From positions 62,001-126,000 of the forward strand of contig JAFQAZ010000025.1 in NCBI GenBank assembly GCA_017416855.1: a stretch of DNA of 64,000 nt. The letters run 5' to 3'. Origin of the DNA: Clostridia bacterium (GTDB lineage Bacteria > Bacillota > Clostridia > UBA1381 > UBA9506). Positions 1-8,113 of the stretch are shown in pieces (positions within the stretch are counted from its first letter, which is position 1; every line of letters starts with the position of its first letter). The notes beneath the pieces are model-generated. The model did not search any database and was not told where the DNA came from. It was given only the letters and a program-made list of their open reading frames with translations. The translations under genes were made by a program, and so were the position numbers.

Positions 1-1
1 C

Positions 2-256
2 TGTCTTTCACATCGGGATGCATTATCTTTTATGCAGGCTGATGAGGGACTGAAAAGTAAGGCGTTTGAGTTTTTGAAAAAGCCTGAGCGGGTAACTCAT
101 TATTTTGAATACTATACCGGCGTAAAACCGGTTGTATTATATAAGAAAATCCGTTTTGTGCCCATTGGCGGACGCGTGATTGCATTTGACTATGAACACG
201 GGTTGGCGGTGGATGTAACAGCGGAAATTGAACAGGAGGAAACAGCAAATGTTTAA
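2..256 (+). CDS. 3' end of an unrecognised gene upstream of thrS
   Basis: The frame is open from the first bases of the window and closes with TAA at 254-256, so only the last 84 or so residues are seen and the real start lies outside. The visible C-terminus is basic and aromatic (Lys-Lys-Pro-Glu-Arg, then a Tyr-Tyr-Thr-Gly-Val-Lys segment) and ends in an acidic tail. The last 8 bases overlap the thrS start, and the thrS ribosome site lies inside this gene, so the two are probably translationally coupled. In many Firmicutes the gene before thrS is a YtxC-type sporulation protein, but the Cys-rich YtxC ending is absent and I do not make that call. Function unknown. Confidence 0.6.
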   Translation, partial: CLSHRDALSFMQADEGLKSKAFEFLKKPERVTHYFEYYTGVKPVVLYKKIRFVPIGGRVIAFDYEHGLAVDVTAEIEQEETANV

Positions 257-2189
257 AGTTACGTTAAAGGATGGAAGTCAGTTAACAGTAGAAAATGCAA
301 AAACTCTGTTTGAACTGGCCGGCGACATTAGTGGTGGTCTGCAGCGCGCAGCACTGGCAGCGGAGGTGAATGGTACAGTTACCGAGCTCACCCGAACTAT
401 TGACGCTGACGCTTCCGTCAGCTTTCTGACCTTTGACGACCAAAAGGGTAAGGATACCTTCCGCCATACGGCGTCTCATATTCTGGCGCAGGCGGTTAAA
501 CGGCTGTATCCCCAGGCAAAACTGGCCATTGGTCCGGCCATTGAAAACGGTTTTTACTATGATTTCGACTGTGATGTTTCTTTCACAGCTGAAATTTTAG
601 AAAAAATAGAAGCTGAAATGCAGAAAATCGTAAAAGAAGACGTAGCACTGGAACGGTTTACCATGAGCCGTGAAGAAGCCGTTCAATATTTTGAAGAAAA
701 AGGGGAACCCTATAAAAAGGAATTGGTTGAAGACCTGCCGGAAGGGGAAGAAATTTCCTTCTATAAACAAGGTGATTTCACCGATTTATGTGCCGGCCCC
801 CACTTACCCTCAACCGGTAAGGTGAAGGCATTTAAGCTGACTCAGGTTGCTGGTGCTTACTGGCGTGGTGATGAAAAGAACAAGATGCTGCAGCGTATTT
901 ATGGTACAGCATTCCCGAAAAAGAGTGAATTGGAAGCTCATTTAGAAGCCATTGAAGAAGCAAAAAAGCGTGACCATAATAAAATTGGTCGTGAACTTGG
1001 TTATTTTACCACTTCTGAACTGATTGGTCAGGGTCTGCCCATTCTGCTCCCTAAGGGTGCCCGTGTGATTCAACTGATGCAGCGCTTTGTTGAAGATGAA
1101 GAACAAAAGAGAGGCTATTTGCTGACCAAAACACCCTTTATGGCAAAACGTGATCTGTATAAAATCTCCGGACATTGGGATCATTATAGAGACGGCATGT
1201 TTATTATGGGTGATCCTGATGCTGAGGGTGAAGTGTTTGCTTTGCGTCCTATGACTTGCCCCTTCCAGTTTCAGGCATATCTGACCGAAATGCGTTCTTA
1301 CAGAGATCTGCCTCTTCGTTATGCAGAAACTTCCACTCTGTTCCGTAATGAAGCTTCCGGCGAAATGCATGGCTTGATTCGTGTTCGTCAGTTCACCATT
1401 TCGGAAGGCCATTTAGCTTGTACACCGGATCAGTTAGAGGGCGAATTTGCACAGTGTGTTGAACTGGCAAAATATATGCTCACAACCTTAGGCTTGGGCG
1501 ATGATGTTTCTTACCGCTTCTCTAAGTGGGACCCCAACAATAAGGAAAAATACATCGGCTCTGAAGAAGAATGGGAAACCGTTCAGAACCGTATGCGTGA
1601 AATTTTGAATGACCTGAAGATTGACTACACCGAAGAAGAAGGCGAAGCTGCTTTCTATGGTCCGAAGTTGGATATTCAGATTAAGAATGTTCACGGTAAA
1701 GAAGACACTTTGGTTACTGTGCAGATTGACTTCCAGCTGGCTGAACGTTTTGGCATGGAATATGTGGATTCTGACGGCACAAAGAAATATCCTTACGTTA
1801 TCCACAGAACCTCCATTGGTTGTTATGAACGTACCTTGGCGCTGCTGTTAGAAAAATATGCCGGCGCACTGCCTACCTGGCTGGCACCCACACAGGTTAA
1901 AATTCTGCCCATTGCCGATGCACATCGTGATTATGCGTATGCCGTTCGCGATATGTTAATGGAACAGGGTGTGCGCGTGGAAGTGGATAGCCGTAATGAA
2001 AAAATCGGTTATAAAATCCGTGAAGCTCAGATGGATAAAGTGCCTTACATGCTGGTTGTCGGCGGTAAAGAGTGCGAAGAAGGAACGGTTTCTGTTCGTG
2101 CACGTCGAGCAGCTGATATGGGTGCTATGACCAAGGAAGCATTCTGCGAAATGCTTTTAGAAGAAATTAAGACAAAAAAGAATGACTAA
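249..2189 (+). CDS. thrS: Threonyl-tRNA synthetase
   Basis: Cytosolic class II synthetase that charges tRNA-Thr. The product is 646 residues, the usual length. Domains in order: TGS (about 1-62), second additional/editing domain (about 65-230, with HTASHILAQA), class II catalytic core (about 240-540) and anticodon-binding domain (about 545-646). Motif 2 is seen as FRNEASGEMHGL and motif 3 as GCYERTLALLLE; the zinc-binding Cys is in RPMTCP, with His residues in EMHG and VIHRTS. The start at 249 was chosen over an upstream in-frame codon because AGGAGG at 235-240 is spaced correctly and the protein then begins MFKVTLKDG. No T-box leader is present, because coding sequence runs directly into it. 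Confidence 0.97.
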   Translation: MFKVTLKDGSQLTVENAKTLFELAGDISGGLQRAALAAEVNGTVTELTRTIDADASVSFLTFDDQKGKDTFRHTASHILAQAVKRLYPQAKLAIGPAIENGFYYDFDCDVSFTAEILEKIEAEMQKIVKEDVALERFTMSREEAVQYFEEKGEPYKKELVEDLPEGEEISFYKQGDFTDLCAGPHLPSTGKVKAFKLTQVAGAYWRGDEKNKMLQRIYGTAFPKKSELEAHLEAIEEAKKRDHNKIGRELGYFTTSELIGQGLPILLPKGARVIQLMQRFVEDEEQKRGYLLTKTPFMAKRDLYKISGHWDHYRDGMFIMGDPDAEGEVFALRPMTCPFQFQAYLTEMRSYRDLPLRYAETSTLFRNEASGEMHGLIRVRQFTISEGHLACTPDQLEGEFAQCVELAKYMLTTLGLGDDVSYRFSKWDPNNKEKYIGSEEEWETVQNRMREILNDLKIDYTEEEGEAAFYGPKLDIQIKNVHGKEDTLVTVQIDFQLAERFGMEYVDSDGTKKYPYVIHRTSIGCYERTLALLLEKYAGALPTWLAPTQVKILPIADAHRDYAYAVRDMLMEQGVRVEVDSRNEKIGYKIREAQMDKVPYMLVVGGKECEEGTVSVRARRAADMGAMTKEAFCEMLLEEIKTKKND

Positions 2190-2220
2190 GATATTTTAGC
2201 AAAAAGGCGGTCGATATTCT

Positions 2221-2418
2221 ATGTGGATGGTTGTGTATGTAACACAAAGTAAAGAAGCAGCGGAGAAAATCAGAACGCTTTTGCAGGAAGCCGGCTTACC
2301 GGTGAAAATTCGTAGTGTGAATCAAAGCGGTAACGACCAGTTTGGTTGCTATGAGGTTTTGGTACCGGAAGCAGAGCTTTCAGAAGCACATAATTTGATT
2401 ATTGACAAGGTTTTGTAA
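2221..2418 (+). CDS. DUF2007-type small protein
   Basis: A 65-residue protein of the putative signal-transducing DUF2007 type. The visible pattern is a beta strand (VVYVTQS), a helix rich in Glu/Lys (KEAAEKIRTLLQEAGL), a strand (VKIRSV), a second strand ending in YEVLVPE, and a C-terminal helix (EAHNLIIDKV), a compact alpha/beta fold. It lies 31 bases after thrS and 15 bases before pfkA, all in one direction, so it is probably cotranscribed with both. Small proteins of this type commonly precede pfkA in anaerobic Firmicutes, but no biochemical role is established. The second Met, two codons in, is an alternative start. Confidence 0.75.
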   Translation: MWMVVYVTQSKEAAEKIRTLLQEAGLPVKIRSVNQSGNDQFGCYEVLVPEAELSEAHNLIIDKVL

Positions 2419-2433
2419 GAAAGGGTGAGTGCC

Positions 2434-3396
2434 ATGAGAAAAATTGGTGTTTTAACCAGTGGCGGCGATGCGCCGGGCATGAATGCGGCCATTCGTTCCG
2501 TTGTTCGTATGGCTCTTTCCAGCGGTATGGAGGTTTGTGGTATCCGCAGAGGATATACCGGTCTGATTACCGGTCAGTTTGAAAGTATGACAGCCCGTAG
2601 TGTATCCGATATTCTGCACCGCGGCGGTACCATTCTGCAATCCTCCCGTTGTCCTGAATTTTGCAAGCAGGAGGGTGTTTTAAAAGGTATTGAAAGAGCT
2701 CGCAAAGAGGGCATTGAAGGCATTGTGGTGATTGGTGGAGACGGTTCTTTTCGTGGTGCCTGTGCGTTATCATTGGCCGGCATGCCCACTATCGGTATTC
2801 CCGGTACCATCGATAACGATATTGGGTGTACGGAGCTGACTATCGGGTTTGATACGGCGCTCAATACCGTAAAAGATGCCATTGATAAAATCCGTGATAC
2901 AGCACAATCTCACGAGCGTTGCTCTGTGATTGAGGTTATGGGCAGAGACGCAGGCTATATTGCGGCTTATGTTGCCATTGCCTGCGGTGCTGAAGCAGCC
3001 ATTATTCCGGAAAACCCTTATGATTTTGAACAGGATATCATCAAGCCCATTGTAGATGGTAAAAAACGTGGCAAAGAGAATAATCTGATTGTGGTAGCAG
3101 AGGGCGTGGGCGGCTCGGTTGAACTGGCAGAACGAATTGAAAAAGCCACCGGCATTGAAACCCGTGCTACCATTTTAGGCCATATTCAGCGTGGAGGCAG
3201 TCCCACAGTTAATGACAGAATGCTTGCCAGCCGTATGGGCATCCATGCGGTTAAGCTTTTGAGCGAAGGCATTGGTAACCGTACTGTGGCAATTAAAAAT
3301 AATGTGATTGTGGACTATGATATTCTAGAAGGTCTTGACATGAAAAAAACCATGCCACAGGATATTATGAATATGGCGAAGATTTTAAGTCTGTAA
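2434..3396 (+). CDS. pfkA: 6-phosphofructokinase (ATP type)
   Basis: Glycolytic kinase converting fructose 6-phosphate to fructose 1,6-bisphosphate in the cytosol. The 320-residue length matches bacterial PfkA. Visible motifs are GGDAPGMNAAIR (ATP site), GGDGSFRGA, PGTIDNDI containing the catalytic Asp, EVMGRDAGYIA, and LGHIQRGGSPTVNDR near the allosteric/substrate site. The GGDGS motif is the ATP-type form rather than the pyrophosphate-type variant. The ATG at 2434 was preferred to the GTG at 2425 because AAGGGTG at 2421-2427 is then a correctly placed ribosome site. A terminator about 90 bases downstream ends the thrS-pfkA unit. Confidence 0.97.
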   Translation: MRKIGVLTSGGDAPGMNAAIRSVVRMALSSGMEVCGIRRGYTGLITGQFESMTARSVSDILHRGGTILQSSRCPEFCKQEGVLKGIERARKEGIEGIVVIGGDGSFRGACALSLAGMPTIGIPGTIDNDIGCTELTIGFDTALNTVKDAIDKIRDTAQSHERCSVIEVMGRDAGYIAAYVAIACGAEAAIIPENPYDFEQDIIKPIVDGKKRGKENNLIVVAEGVGGSVELAERIEKATGIETRATILGHIQRGGSPTVNDRMLASRMGIHAVKLLSEGIGNRTVAIKNNVIVDYDILEGLDMKKTMPQDIMNMAKILSL

Positions 3397-3483
3397 CAAA
3401 AGGAGATGTAAAAAAAGTCCAGAGCGCAAAAAATAATATATAACTGAGAATGTAAATGTTTTATTGATTTATTTTAATAGGAT

Positions 3484-3511
3484 GAAAAATCTCAATTAGT
3501 TGAGATTTTTT
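3484..3511 (+). terminator. Rho-independent terminator after pfkA
   Basis: AAAAATCTCAA, a TTAG loop and TTGAGATTTTTT form a perfect stem with a run of T. It probably ends the thrS-DUF2007-pfkA transcript. Confidence 0.8.
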
Positions 3512-3524
3512 GAAAATAAATTTT

Positions 3525-3593
3525 TTGCTATGGACAAACGTCACCTCTCAACGTACTTAAGTACGTCTTCGGGATTCCGTTTATCCATTCTGG
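3525..3593 (-). repeat. Dispersed imperfect palindrome, copy A
   Basis: A 69-base imperfect palindrome with ends TTGCTATGGACAAACG and TTTATCCATTCTGG and a perfect inner palindrome ACGTACTTAAGTACGT. Its reverse complement aligns closely with 17073-17138, and its right half with 13434-13485. It is non-coding and lies between the pfkA terminator and the Sua5 gene. Confidence 0.7.
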
Positions 3594-3617
3594 AGCATTT
3601 TTTCCTATCTCCCGGAA

Positions 3618-3647
3618 GGCGGTGTAAAAAGTCAATTTTACACCGCC
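3618..3647 (+). other. Hairpin just upstream of the Sua5 gene
   Basis: GGCGGTGTAAAA and TTTTACACCGCC form a perfect 12-bp stem around a six-base loop. It ends about 13 bases before the ribosome site of the next gene and is not followed by a T run, so it is not a typical terminator. It would form in the mRNA leader. Whether it regulates anything cannot be told. Confidence 0.5.
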
Positions 3648-3671
3648 ATATCTTGTATTTGAGGGAAGATT

Positions 3672-4709
3672 ATGACAAAGGTAATTACAGTTAAAGAAGA
3701 CAGTAAGGTGCTCAAAGAAGCAGCAGAAAAACTGGCTGCAGGCGGTTTGGTGGCATTCCCCACAGAAACGGTTTACGGTTTGGGTGCCAATGCACTGAAT
3801 GAAACAGCGGTGGCCAATATTTTCGTTGCTAAAGGCAGACCGCAGGATAATCCTCTGATTGTGCACATCAGCGACAGGGAGATGCTTGAAAAAGTAGTGC
3901 GGTCTATTCCGGAACGTGCAGAGCGCTTAATGGAAGCCTTTTGGCCCGGTCCGTTAACGATGATTTTTGAAAAATCAGAGATGGTTCCCATTACTGTAAC
4001 CGCAGGCCTTAACACCGTTGCGGTGCGGATGCCTTCTCATCCTGTGGCGCTTTCTTTAATTCAAAAAAGCGGTGTACCGGTGGCGGCACCCAGCGCCAAT
4101 TTGTCCGGTAGTCCCAGCACCACCAGGGCAGAGCATGTGATAGCGGATTTATCCGGTAAGGTGGATTATATTATAGATGGCGGGGCCTGTCAGGTAGGTC
4201 TTGAATCCACGGTTCTGGATTTAACCGGTGAGGTGCCGCAGATTTTGCGTCCCGGCGGCATTGGTATTGAAGCGCTGCAGTCCGTTTTGGGTGAAGTCCG
4301 TTATGAACCGGCATTGAAAGATAGCCGCCAGGTGCCTAAAAGTCCCGGCATGAAATATCGTCACTATGCCCCCAAAGCGGAGTTGTTTTTGGTCGAAGCA
4401 AGTGACAGAGAATTGATTGAACAACATCTTGCTGACTATCGGCAGAAAGGCAGAAAATCAGGTGTGCTCAGCTGTGGCGGTCACTATGAGGCGGATATTC
4501 TCTTAGATTGTGGACAAAGTGCCGAGGACTATGCCAGAAATCTGTTTGATATGCTTCGAAAAATGGATGAGTTAGGTGCAGATGTGATTTTGGCAGAACT
4601 GCCCAAAGATAGCGGTGGCATTGTGCCGGCTCTTAAGAATCGATTGCTTAAGGCGGCCGGCGGACAGGTGCTGTCTCAGTATGTGGAGACAAAAACAGAA
4701 CGGATTTAA
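3672..4709 (+). CDS. tsaC: Sua5/YrdC/YwlC-type L-threonylcarbamoyladenylate synthase
   Basis: Makes threonylcarbamoyl-AMP from threonine, bicarbonate and ATP, the first step of t6A modification at position 37 of ANN-decoding tRNAs. At 345 residues it is the long Sua5 form: an N-terminal YrdC domain (about 1-200; PTETVYGLGANA near 30, KGRPQDNPLIVHI, then AAPSANLSGSPSTT) followed by a C-terminal Sua5 domain (about 215-345), introduced by PKSPGMKYRHYAPKAE. The start is the ATG preceded by GAGGGAAG. It is followed 10 bases later by rimI and then tsaD, so the t6A enzymes TsaC and TsaD are in one operon here. Confidence 0.93.
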   Translation: MTKVITVKEDSKVLKEAAEKLAAGGLVAFPTETVYGLGANALNETAVANIFVAKGRPQDNPLIVHISDREMLEKVVRSIPERAERLMEAFWPGPLTMIFEKSEMVPITVTAGLNTVAVRMPSHPVALSLIQKSGVPVAAPSANLSGSPSTTRAEHVIADLSGKVDYIIDGGACQVGLESTVLDLTGEVPQILRPGGIGIEALQSVLGEVRYEPALKDSRQVPKSPGMKYRHYAPKAELFLVEASDRELIEQHLADYRQKGRKSGVLSCGGHYEADILLDCGQSAEDYARNLFDMLRKMDELGADVILAELPKDSGGIVPALKNRLLKAAGGQVLSQYVETKTERI

Positions 4710-4719
4710 GGTACATACT

Positions 4720-5163
4720 ATGATGACTCAAATCAAAGAATTAACAAAGGATCATCTGCAGGCATTGGTAGTCTTAGAGCAGGCTTGTTTTGCTCATCCC
4801 TGGTCAGAAACTATGTTCCAGGGGGATTTAGAAAGCCCGTTAACCGTTTACCGAGGCGTGTTTTCAGAGGGAACGTTGGTTGCCTATATGGGCATGTGGT
4901 GCGTGGCGGATGAAGGGCAGATTACCAATGTGGCGGTGCATCCTGATTATCGGCGCAAAGGCTTTGCCAAACAGCTGATCGAAGCCTTGATTGTAATAGC
5001 AAAAGAAAAGAAATTAACGTCTTTAACCTTAGAGGTGCGTGAGCATAATGAAGCGGCCATCAGCCTATATGAAGCCATGGGTTTTGAACAGGTTGGCCGG
5101 AGAAAAGGATATTACGAGGGAAAAGAAGATGCCTTGCTGATGACATTGTTTTTTGGGCGGTAA
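4720..5163 (+). CDS. rimI: Ribosomal protein S18-alanine N-acetyltransferase (GNAT)
   Basis: GNAT-fold acetyltransferase of 147 residues, expected to acetylate the N-terminus of ribosomal protein S18 using acetyl-CoA. Visible signatures are the substrate-side segment [11 protein letters not shown], the strand [19 protein letters not shown] holding the acetyl-CoA pyrophosphate-binding loop (R-R-K-G-F-A), and the C-terminal [28 protein letters not shown] typical of RimI. The in-frame opening begins upstream inside the Sua5 gene, but the ATG at 4720 after TTAAGG fits the family N-terminus. It sits between tsaC and tsaD; rimI beside tsaD is a very common arrangement. Confidence 0.92.
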   Translation: MMTQIKELTKDHLQALVVLEQACFAHPWSETMFQGDLESPLTVYRGVFSEGTLVAYMGMWCVADEGQITNVAVHPDYRRKGFAKQLIEALIVIAKEKKLTSLTLEVREHNEAAISLYEAMGFEQVGRRKGYYEGKEDALLMTLFFGR

Positions 5164-5189
5164 TCAGCAGACGCAAAGGAGAGAAAACA

Positions 5190-6197
5190 TTGAGTGACTT
5201 AATTCTGGCAATTGAATCTTCCTGCGATGAAACAGCGGCAGCCGTTTTAAAAGATGGCAGAGAAGTGCTTTCTAACATCATTTCATCACAGATTCCCATT
5301 CACGAGCGGTATGGCGGTGTGGTGCCGGAAATTGCTTCCCGCAATCATGTTCTGAATCTGCCGGATGTAATTGGCAGGGCCTTAACAGAAGCCGGTTGCG
5401 GTTTTGAAGATTTGTCGGCAGTGGCTGTGACCTATGGTCCCGGTTTGGTAGGCGCTTTGCTTACCGGTGTTTCGGCGGCAAAGGCAATTGCATCGGCCAG
5501 AAATTTGCCCTTGGTTGGTGTGAATCACATTCACGGGCACATTGCGGCAAACTACATTGCCCATCCTGAACTGAAGCCGCCTTTTGTGTGTCTGGTGGCT
5601 TCCGGTGGACACAGTCATATTGTGTATGTGAAGGATTATACGGAATTTGAAATTTTAGGTCGAACCCGCGACGATGCGGCAGGAGAGGCCTTTGATAAAA
5701 TTGCCCGTGTGTTGGGTCTTGGATATCCCGGTGGACCGAAACTGGAAAAACTGGCTCAGGAGGGAGACAGTCAGGCGATTAAATTCCCGCGGGTGAGCTT
5801 TGGTGACGGCTGCTATGATTTCAGCTTCAGCGGTGTGAAAACAGCGGTTATTAACTATGTTCACAAGCAGGAACAGAAGGGTGAAGAGATTTGCAAGGCA
5901 GATTTGGCAGCATCCTTCCAGCGGGCAGTAGTAGAGGCGCTGGTTGAACATACCATGGCGGCGGCTCGCGAGAAAAAGTGTAAAATTGTGACTTTGGCTG
6001 GTGGTGTCAGCGCTAATGGTGCGTTGCGTGCAGCTTTTGATGAGGCGGCCGGTCAAAACGGCTTGACTCTGTATTATCCGCCTCTTATATTGTGTACTGA
6101 TAATGCAGCTATGATTGGATGTGCCGGTTATTATTTATACAAGAAGGGTGTTTTTGCAGACAGCGCTTTAAATGCTGTGCCGAATCTGAAACTGTAA
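5190..6197 (+). CDS. tsaD: tRNA N6-threonylcarbamoyladenosine transferase TsaD
   Basis: Catalytic subunit (Kae1/Gcp/YgjD family) that transfers the threonylcarbamoyl group to A37 of tRNA. The product is 335 residues. Visible motifs are [12 protein letters not shown] at the N-terminus, the metal-binding HIHGH near residue 110, [29 protein letters not shown] and [10 protein letters not shown] in the ASKHA-type nucleotide-binding fold. The start is TTG at 5190, supported by AAAGGAGAG seven bases upstream. TsaD normally needs TsaB and TsaE; neither gene is in this cluster, so they should be elsewhere in the genome. Confidence 0.96.
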   Translation: MSDLILAIESSCDETAAAVLKDGREVLSNIISSQIPIHERYGGVVPEIASRNHVLNLPDVIGRALTEAGCGFEDLSAVAVTYGPGLVGALLTGVSAAKAIASARNLPLVGVNHIHGHIAANYIAHPELKPPFVCLVASGGHSHIVYVKDYTEFEILGRTRDDAAGEAFDKIARVLGLGYPGGPKLEKLAQEGDSQAIKFPRVSFGDGCYDFSFSGVKTAVINYVHKQEQKGEEICKADLAASFQRAVVEALVEHTMAAAREKKCKIVTLAGGVSANGALRAAFDEAAGQNGLTLYYPPLILCTDNAAMIGCAGYYLYKKGVFADSALNAVPNLKL

Positions 6198-6218
6198 AAG
6201 GGAAAGCGGGGGCTATTA

Positions 6219-7232
6219 ATGCGAAAGAAAAAAAGAAAAAGCGTTGGAATGACGGCGATTATTTCGGTTTTTCTACTGTTGGTTCTTAGTCTATCTTTGT
6301 CATCAGTTATCAGCGATTATAAGGGAAAGCCCGGCAGTGATTTTGTGACTGTTACGGTGAAAGAGGGAATCGGAACAGCACAGATCGCCGATGTTTTAAA
6401 GGAAAATGGCATTATTCGCTATCCTTTTTGGTTTCGTCTTGCTTCTAAATTGGGCGGTCACGATGGTAGCTATCTTCAGGGAACCTTTACCATGAGCCGG
6501 AATGCCGGATATGAAGCGGTGTTTAAAGGATTAAAAAGTCCGGATAATGTGCTGATCCGTGTGACAATTCCGGAAGGCTTTGAGCTCAGACAAATTGCTG
6601 ACCGTCTGCAAGAAGAAGGCTTAATTGACAGAGACCGCTTTTTTGAAGTGGCTGAAAAAACAGAGTTTGATTATTGGTTTTTGAAAGATTTACCTAAACG
6701 AGAGAATCGGTTGGAGGGGTATTTGTTTCCGGATACCTATTTGTTCAAAAAAGGCGATACGGAAGAGAATATTATCAATATGATGCTGGCACGATTTGAA
6801 CAGATTTATACAGATGAATTCAAAAAACAGGCCAAAGCTCTTAACATGAGCGATGATGAGATTATCATTCTGGCCTCTGTTATTGAACGTGAGGCTATGG
6901 GCGATACTGACCGGGATAAGGTTGCCAGTGTGTTTCATAATCGCTTGAAAAACAGCCAATATCCTTATCTGGAGTCCTGTGCGACAGTGCAGTACATTTT
7001 AAAAGAAAGAAAACCAGTGCTATCGGTGGCAGATACACAAATTGATTCGCCGTATAACACATATCGGAATTCTGGGTTGCCGGCAGGGCCGATTGCTTCA
7101 CCGGGGAAAGCCTCTATTGAGGCGGCATTGTATCCTGCCAAAACGGATTATTTGTTTTTTGTGCTGGATTCTTCCGGTGTCCATCGGTTTGCAAAAACCT
7201 ATGCAGAGCATCAACAGAATATGAGAAAGTAA
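6219..7232 (+). CDS. mltG: Endolytic murein transglycosylase MltG (YceG-like)
   Basis: Membrane-anchored lytic transglycosylase that cleaves nascent peptidoglycan and is thought to terminate glycan strands. The product is 337 residues: a basic cytoplasmic tail (RKKKRK), one membrane helix (about 11-31), a LysM-like segment (about 40-150, TVKEGIGTAQIADVLKENGII), and the catalytic YceG domain. LEGYLFPDTYLF, ILASVIEREAM with the catalytic Glu, and SPYNTYRNSGLPAGPIASPG are all conserved. It follows tsaD by 21 bases and is the last gene before a strong bidirectional terminator. Confidence 0.94.
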   Translation: MRKKKRKSVGMTAIISVFLLLVLSLSLSSVISDYKGKPGSDFVTVTVKEGIGTAQIADVLKENGIIRYPFWFRLASKLGGHDGSYLQGTFTMSRNAGYEAVFKGLKSPDNVLIRVTIPEGFELRQIADRLQEEGLIDRDRFFEVAEKTEFDYWFLKDLPKRENRLEGYLFPDTYLFKKGDTEENIINMMLARFEQIYTDEFKKQAKALNMSDDEIIILASVIEREAMGDTDRDKVASVFHNRLKNSQYPYLESCATVQYILKERKPVLSVADTQIDSPYNTYRNSGLPAGPIASPGKASIEAALYPAKTDYLFFVLDSSGVHRFAKTYAEHQQNMRK

Positions 7233-7270
7233 AAAAATGCAGTAGGGCTTTTTTCCTACTGCATTTTTTT
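7231..7270. terminator. Bidirectional terminator between convergent genes
   Basis: AAAATGCAGTAGG and CCTACTGCATTTT form a 13-bp stem flanked by A and T runs on both sides. It serves mltG on the plus strand and the thioesterase gene on the minus strand. Confidence 0.88.
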
Positions 7271-7979
7271 ATTCTATACTTACCGAACAGGTGAACATCA
7301 GTGTGTCATCGGCAGAAAGGCCTTTGATATAAGCGGTTTTTTCCTCAATTTTGTGGTAAAGAGTTAACGGTTCGTGGCAGAGCACCTCGTGAAGATAATC
7401 AATTTGAAAGGCATTGATGCTACCGCCAAAATCACCGAGAGAAGACATAACAAAATCAGCATAAAAGGTGTTGTTCACATGACCATTCACATCAATAGTG
7501 GATTCATCAGGGGTGAGAACAAAGGCCTTGCTGTTTGTCTCAAAGTTACGGAGCCTTGGTGCTTTTTCGGGGAAAACGGATTCATCCACAAAACTATTTT
7601 CAGGGAAAATATCAGCAAAGGATGCTAGTCGTCGGCTTTCTATATCCATCAGAACCCAATTGGAGGAGCCTTTAATAAGCACAGTTCCGTTTTCGCTTGA
7701 AACAATGTATTCACGCTTGCTCCCCAAACGGTTAGGCGGTGTAGGCCAGGTGGTAATGGTGACAGTTTCGCCGGGTTTGGGATAGGATTCTACCTGATAG
7801 CGGGTTTGGGTTACCACCCAGAGAAGGTGGTGGGCTACCACGGCATCGTGGTCAACGCCTAACAATATAGCGTGACTGTCAGCAGCTTTCTGAAAAACAG
7901 TTAAAACTTGTTGAGGTGCGAGATTACCCTGAGCATCAAAATTCTCCGGTGACAAGGTGACGGTAATGGTGTGCTTCAT
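7269..7979 (-). CDS. Acyl-ACP thioesterase (FatA/B-like, double hot-dog)
   Basis: Predicted to hydrolyse acyl-ACP, releasing free fatty acids. The 236-residue length fits bacterial acyl-ACP thioesterases with two hot-dog halves. The N-terminal half carries LSPENFDAQGNLAPQQVLTVFQKAA and WVVTQTRYQVESYPKPGETVTITTWP. The C-terminal half has DVNGHVNNTFYADFV, the Asn-x-His element typical of the active site. It is transcribed alone from its own promoter, divergent from the rhamnulokinase. A convincing ribosome site (CGGAG) precedes the ATG. The in vivo substrate chain length cannot be read from the sequence. Confidence 0.88.
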   Translation of the reverse strand: MKHTITVTLSPENFDAQGNLAPQQVLTVFQKAADSHAILLGVDHDAVVAHHLLWVVTQTRYQVESYPKPGETVTITTWPTPPNRLGSKREYIVSSENGTVLIKGSSNWVLMDIESRRLASFADIFPENSFVDESVFPEKAPRLRNFETNSKAFVLTPDESTIDVNGHVNNTFYADFVMSSLGDFGGSINAFQIDYLHEVLCHEPLTLYHKIEEKTAYIKGLSADDTLMFTCSVSIE

Positions 7980-8011
7980 CTAAAATATCTCCGTTTCATA
8001 GAATTAATGCT

Positions 8012-8040
8012 ATTATATCACATTATGGGTTTAGATTCAA
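8012..8040 (-). promoter_or_regulatory. Sigma-A promoter for the thioesterase gene
   Basis: Read on the minus strand, TTGAAT (8035-8040) and TATAAT (8012-8017) are separated by 17 bases. Confidence 0.75.
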
Positions 8041-8051
8041 GGAGTGAACAA

Positions 8052-8080
8052 TTGACAAAACCGGAAAAATGCGGTACAAT
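8052..8080 (+). promoter_or_regulatory. Sigma-A promoter for the rhamnulokinase gene
   Basis: TTGACA (8052-8057) and TACAAT (8075-8080) are separated by 17 bases, 33 bases before the start codon. It is divergent from and adjacent to the thioesterase promoter. Confidence 0.82.
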
Positions 8081-8113
8081 TATACTATTAAAATTAGTTT
8101 GGGAGGAATTTAA

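Noticed and set aside
942-1412. Long open frame antisense to thrS
   Set aside because: It lies wholly inside a clear thrS coding sequence, lacks a ribosome site and shows no recognisable protein pattern.
3500-3694. Short open frame between pfkA and the Sua5 gene
   Set aside because: It runs through the terminator tail, palindrome copy A and the hairpin before the Sua5 gene, and overlaps the real start of that gene in another frame.
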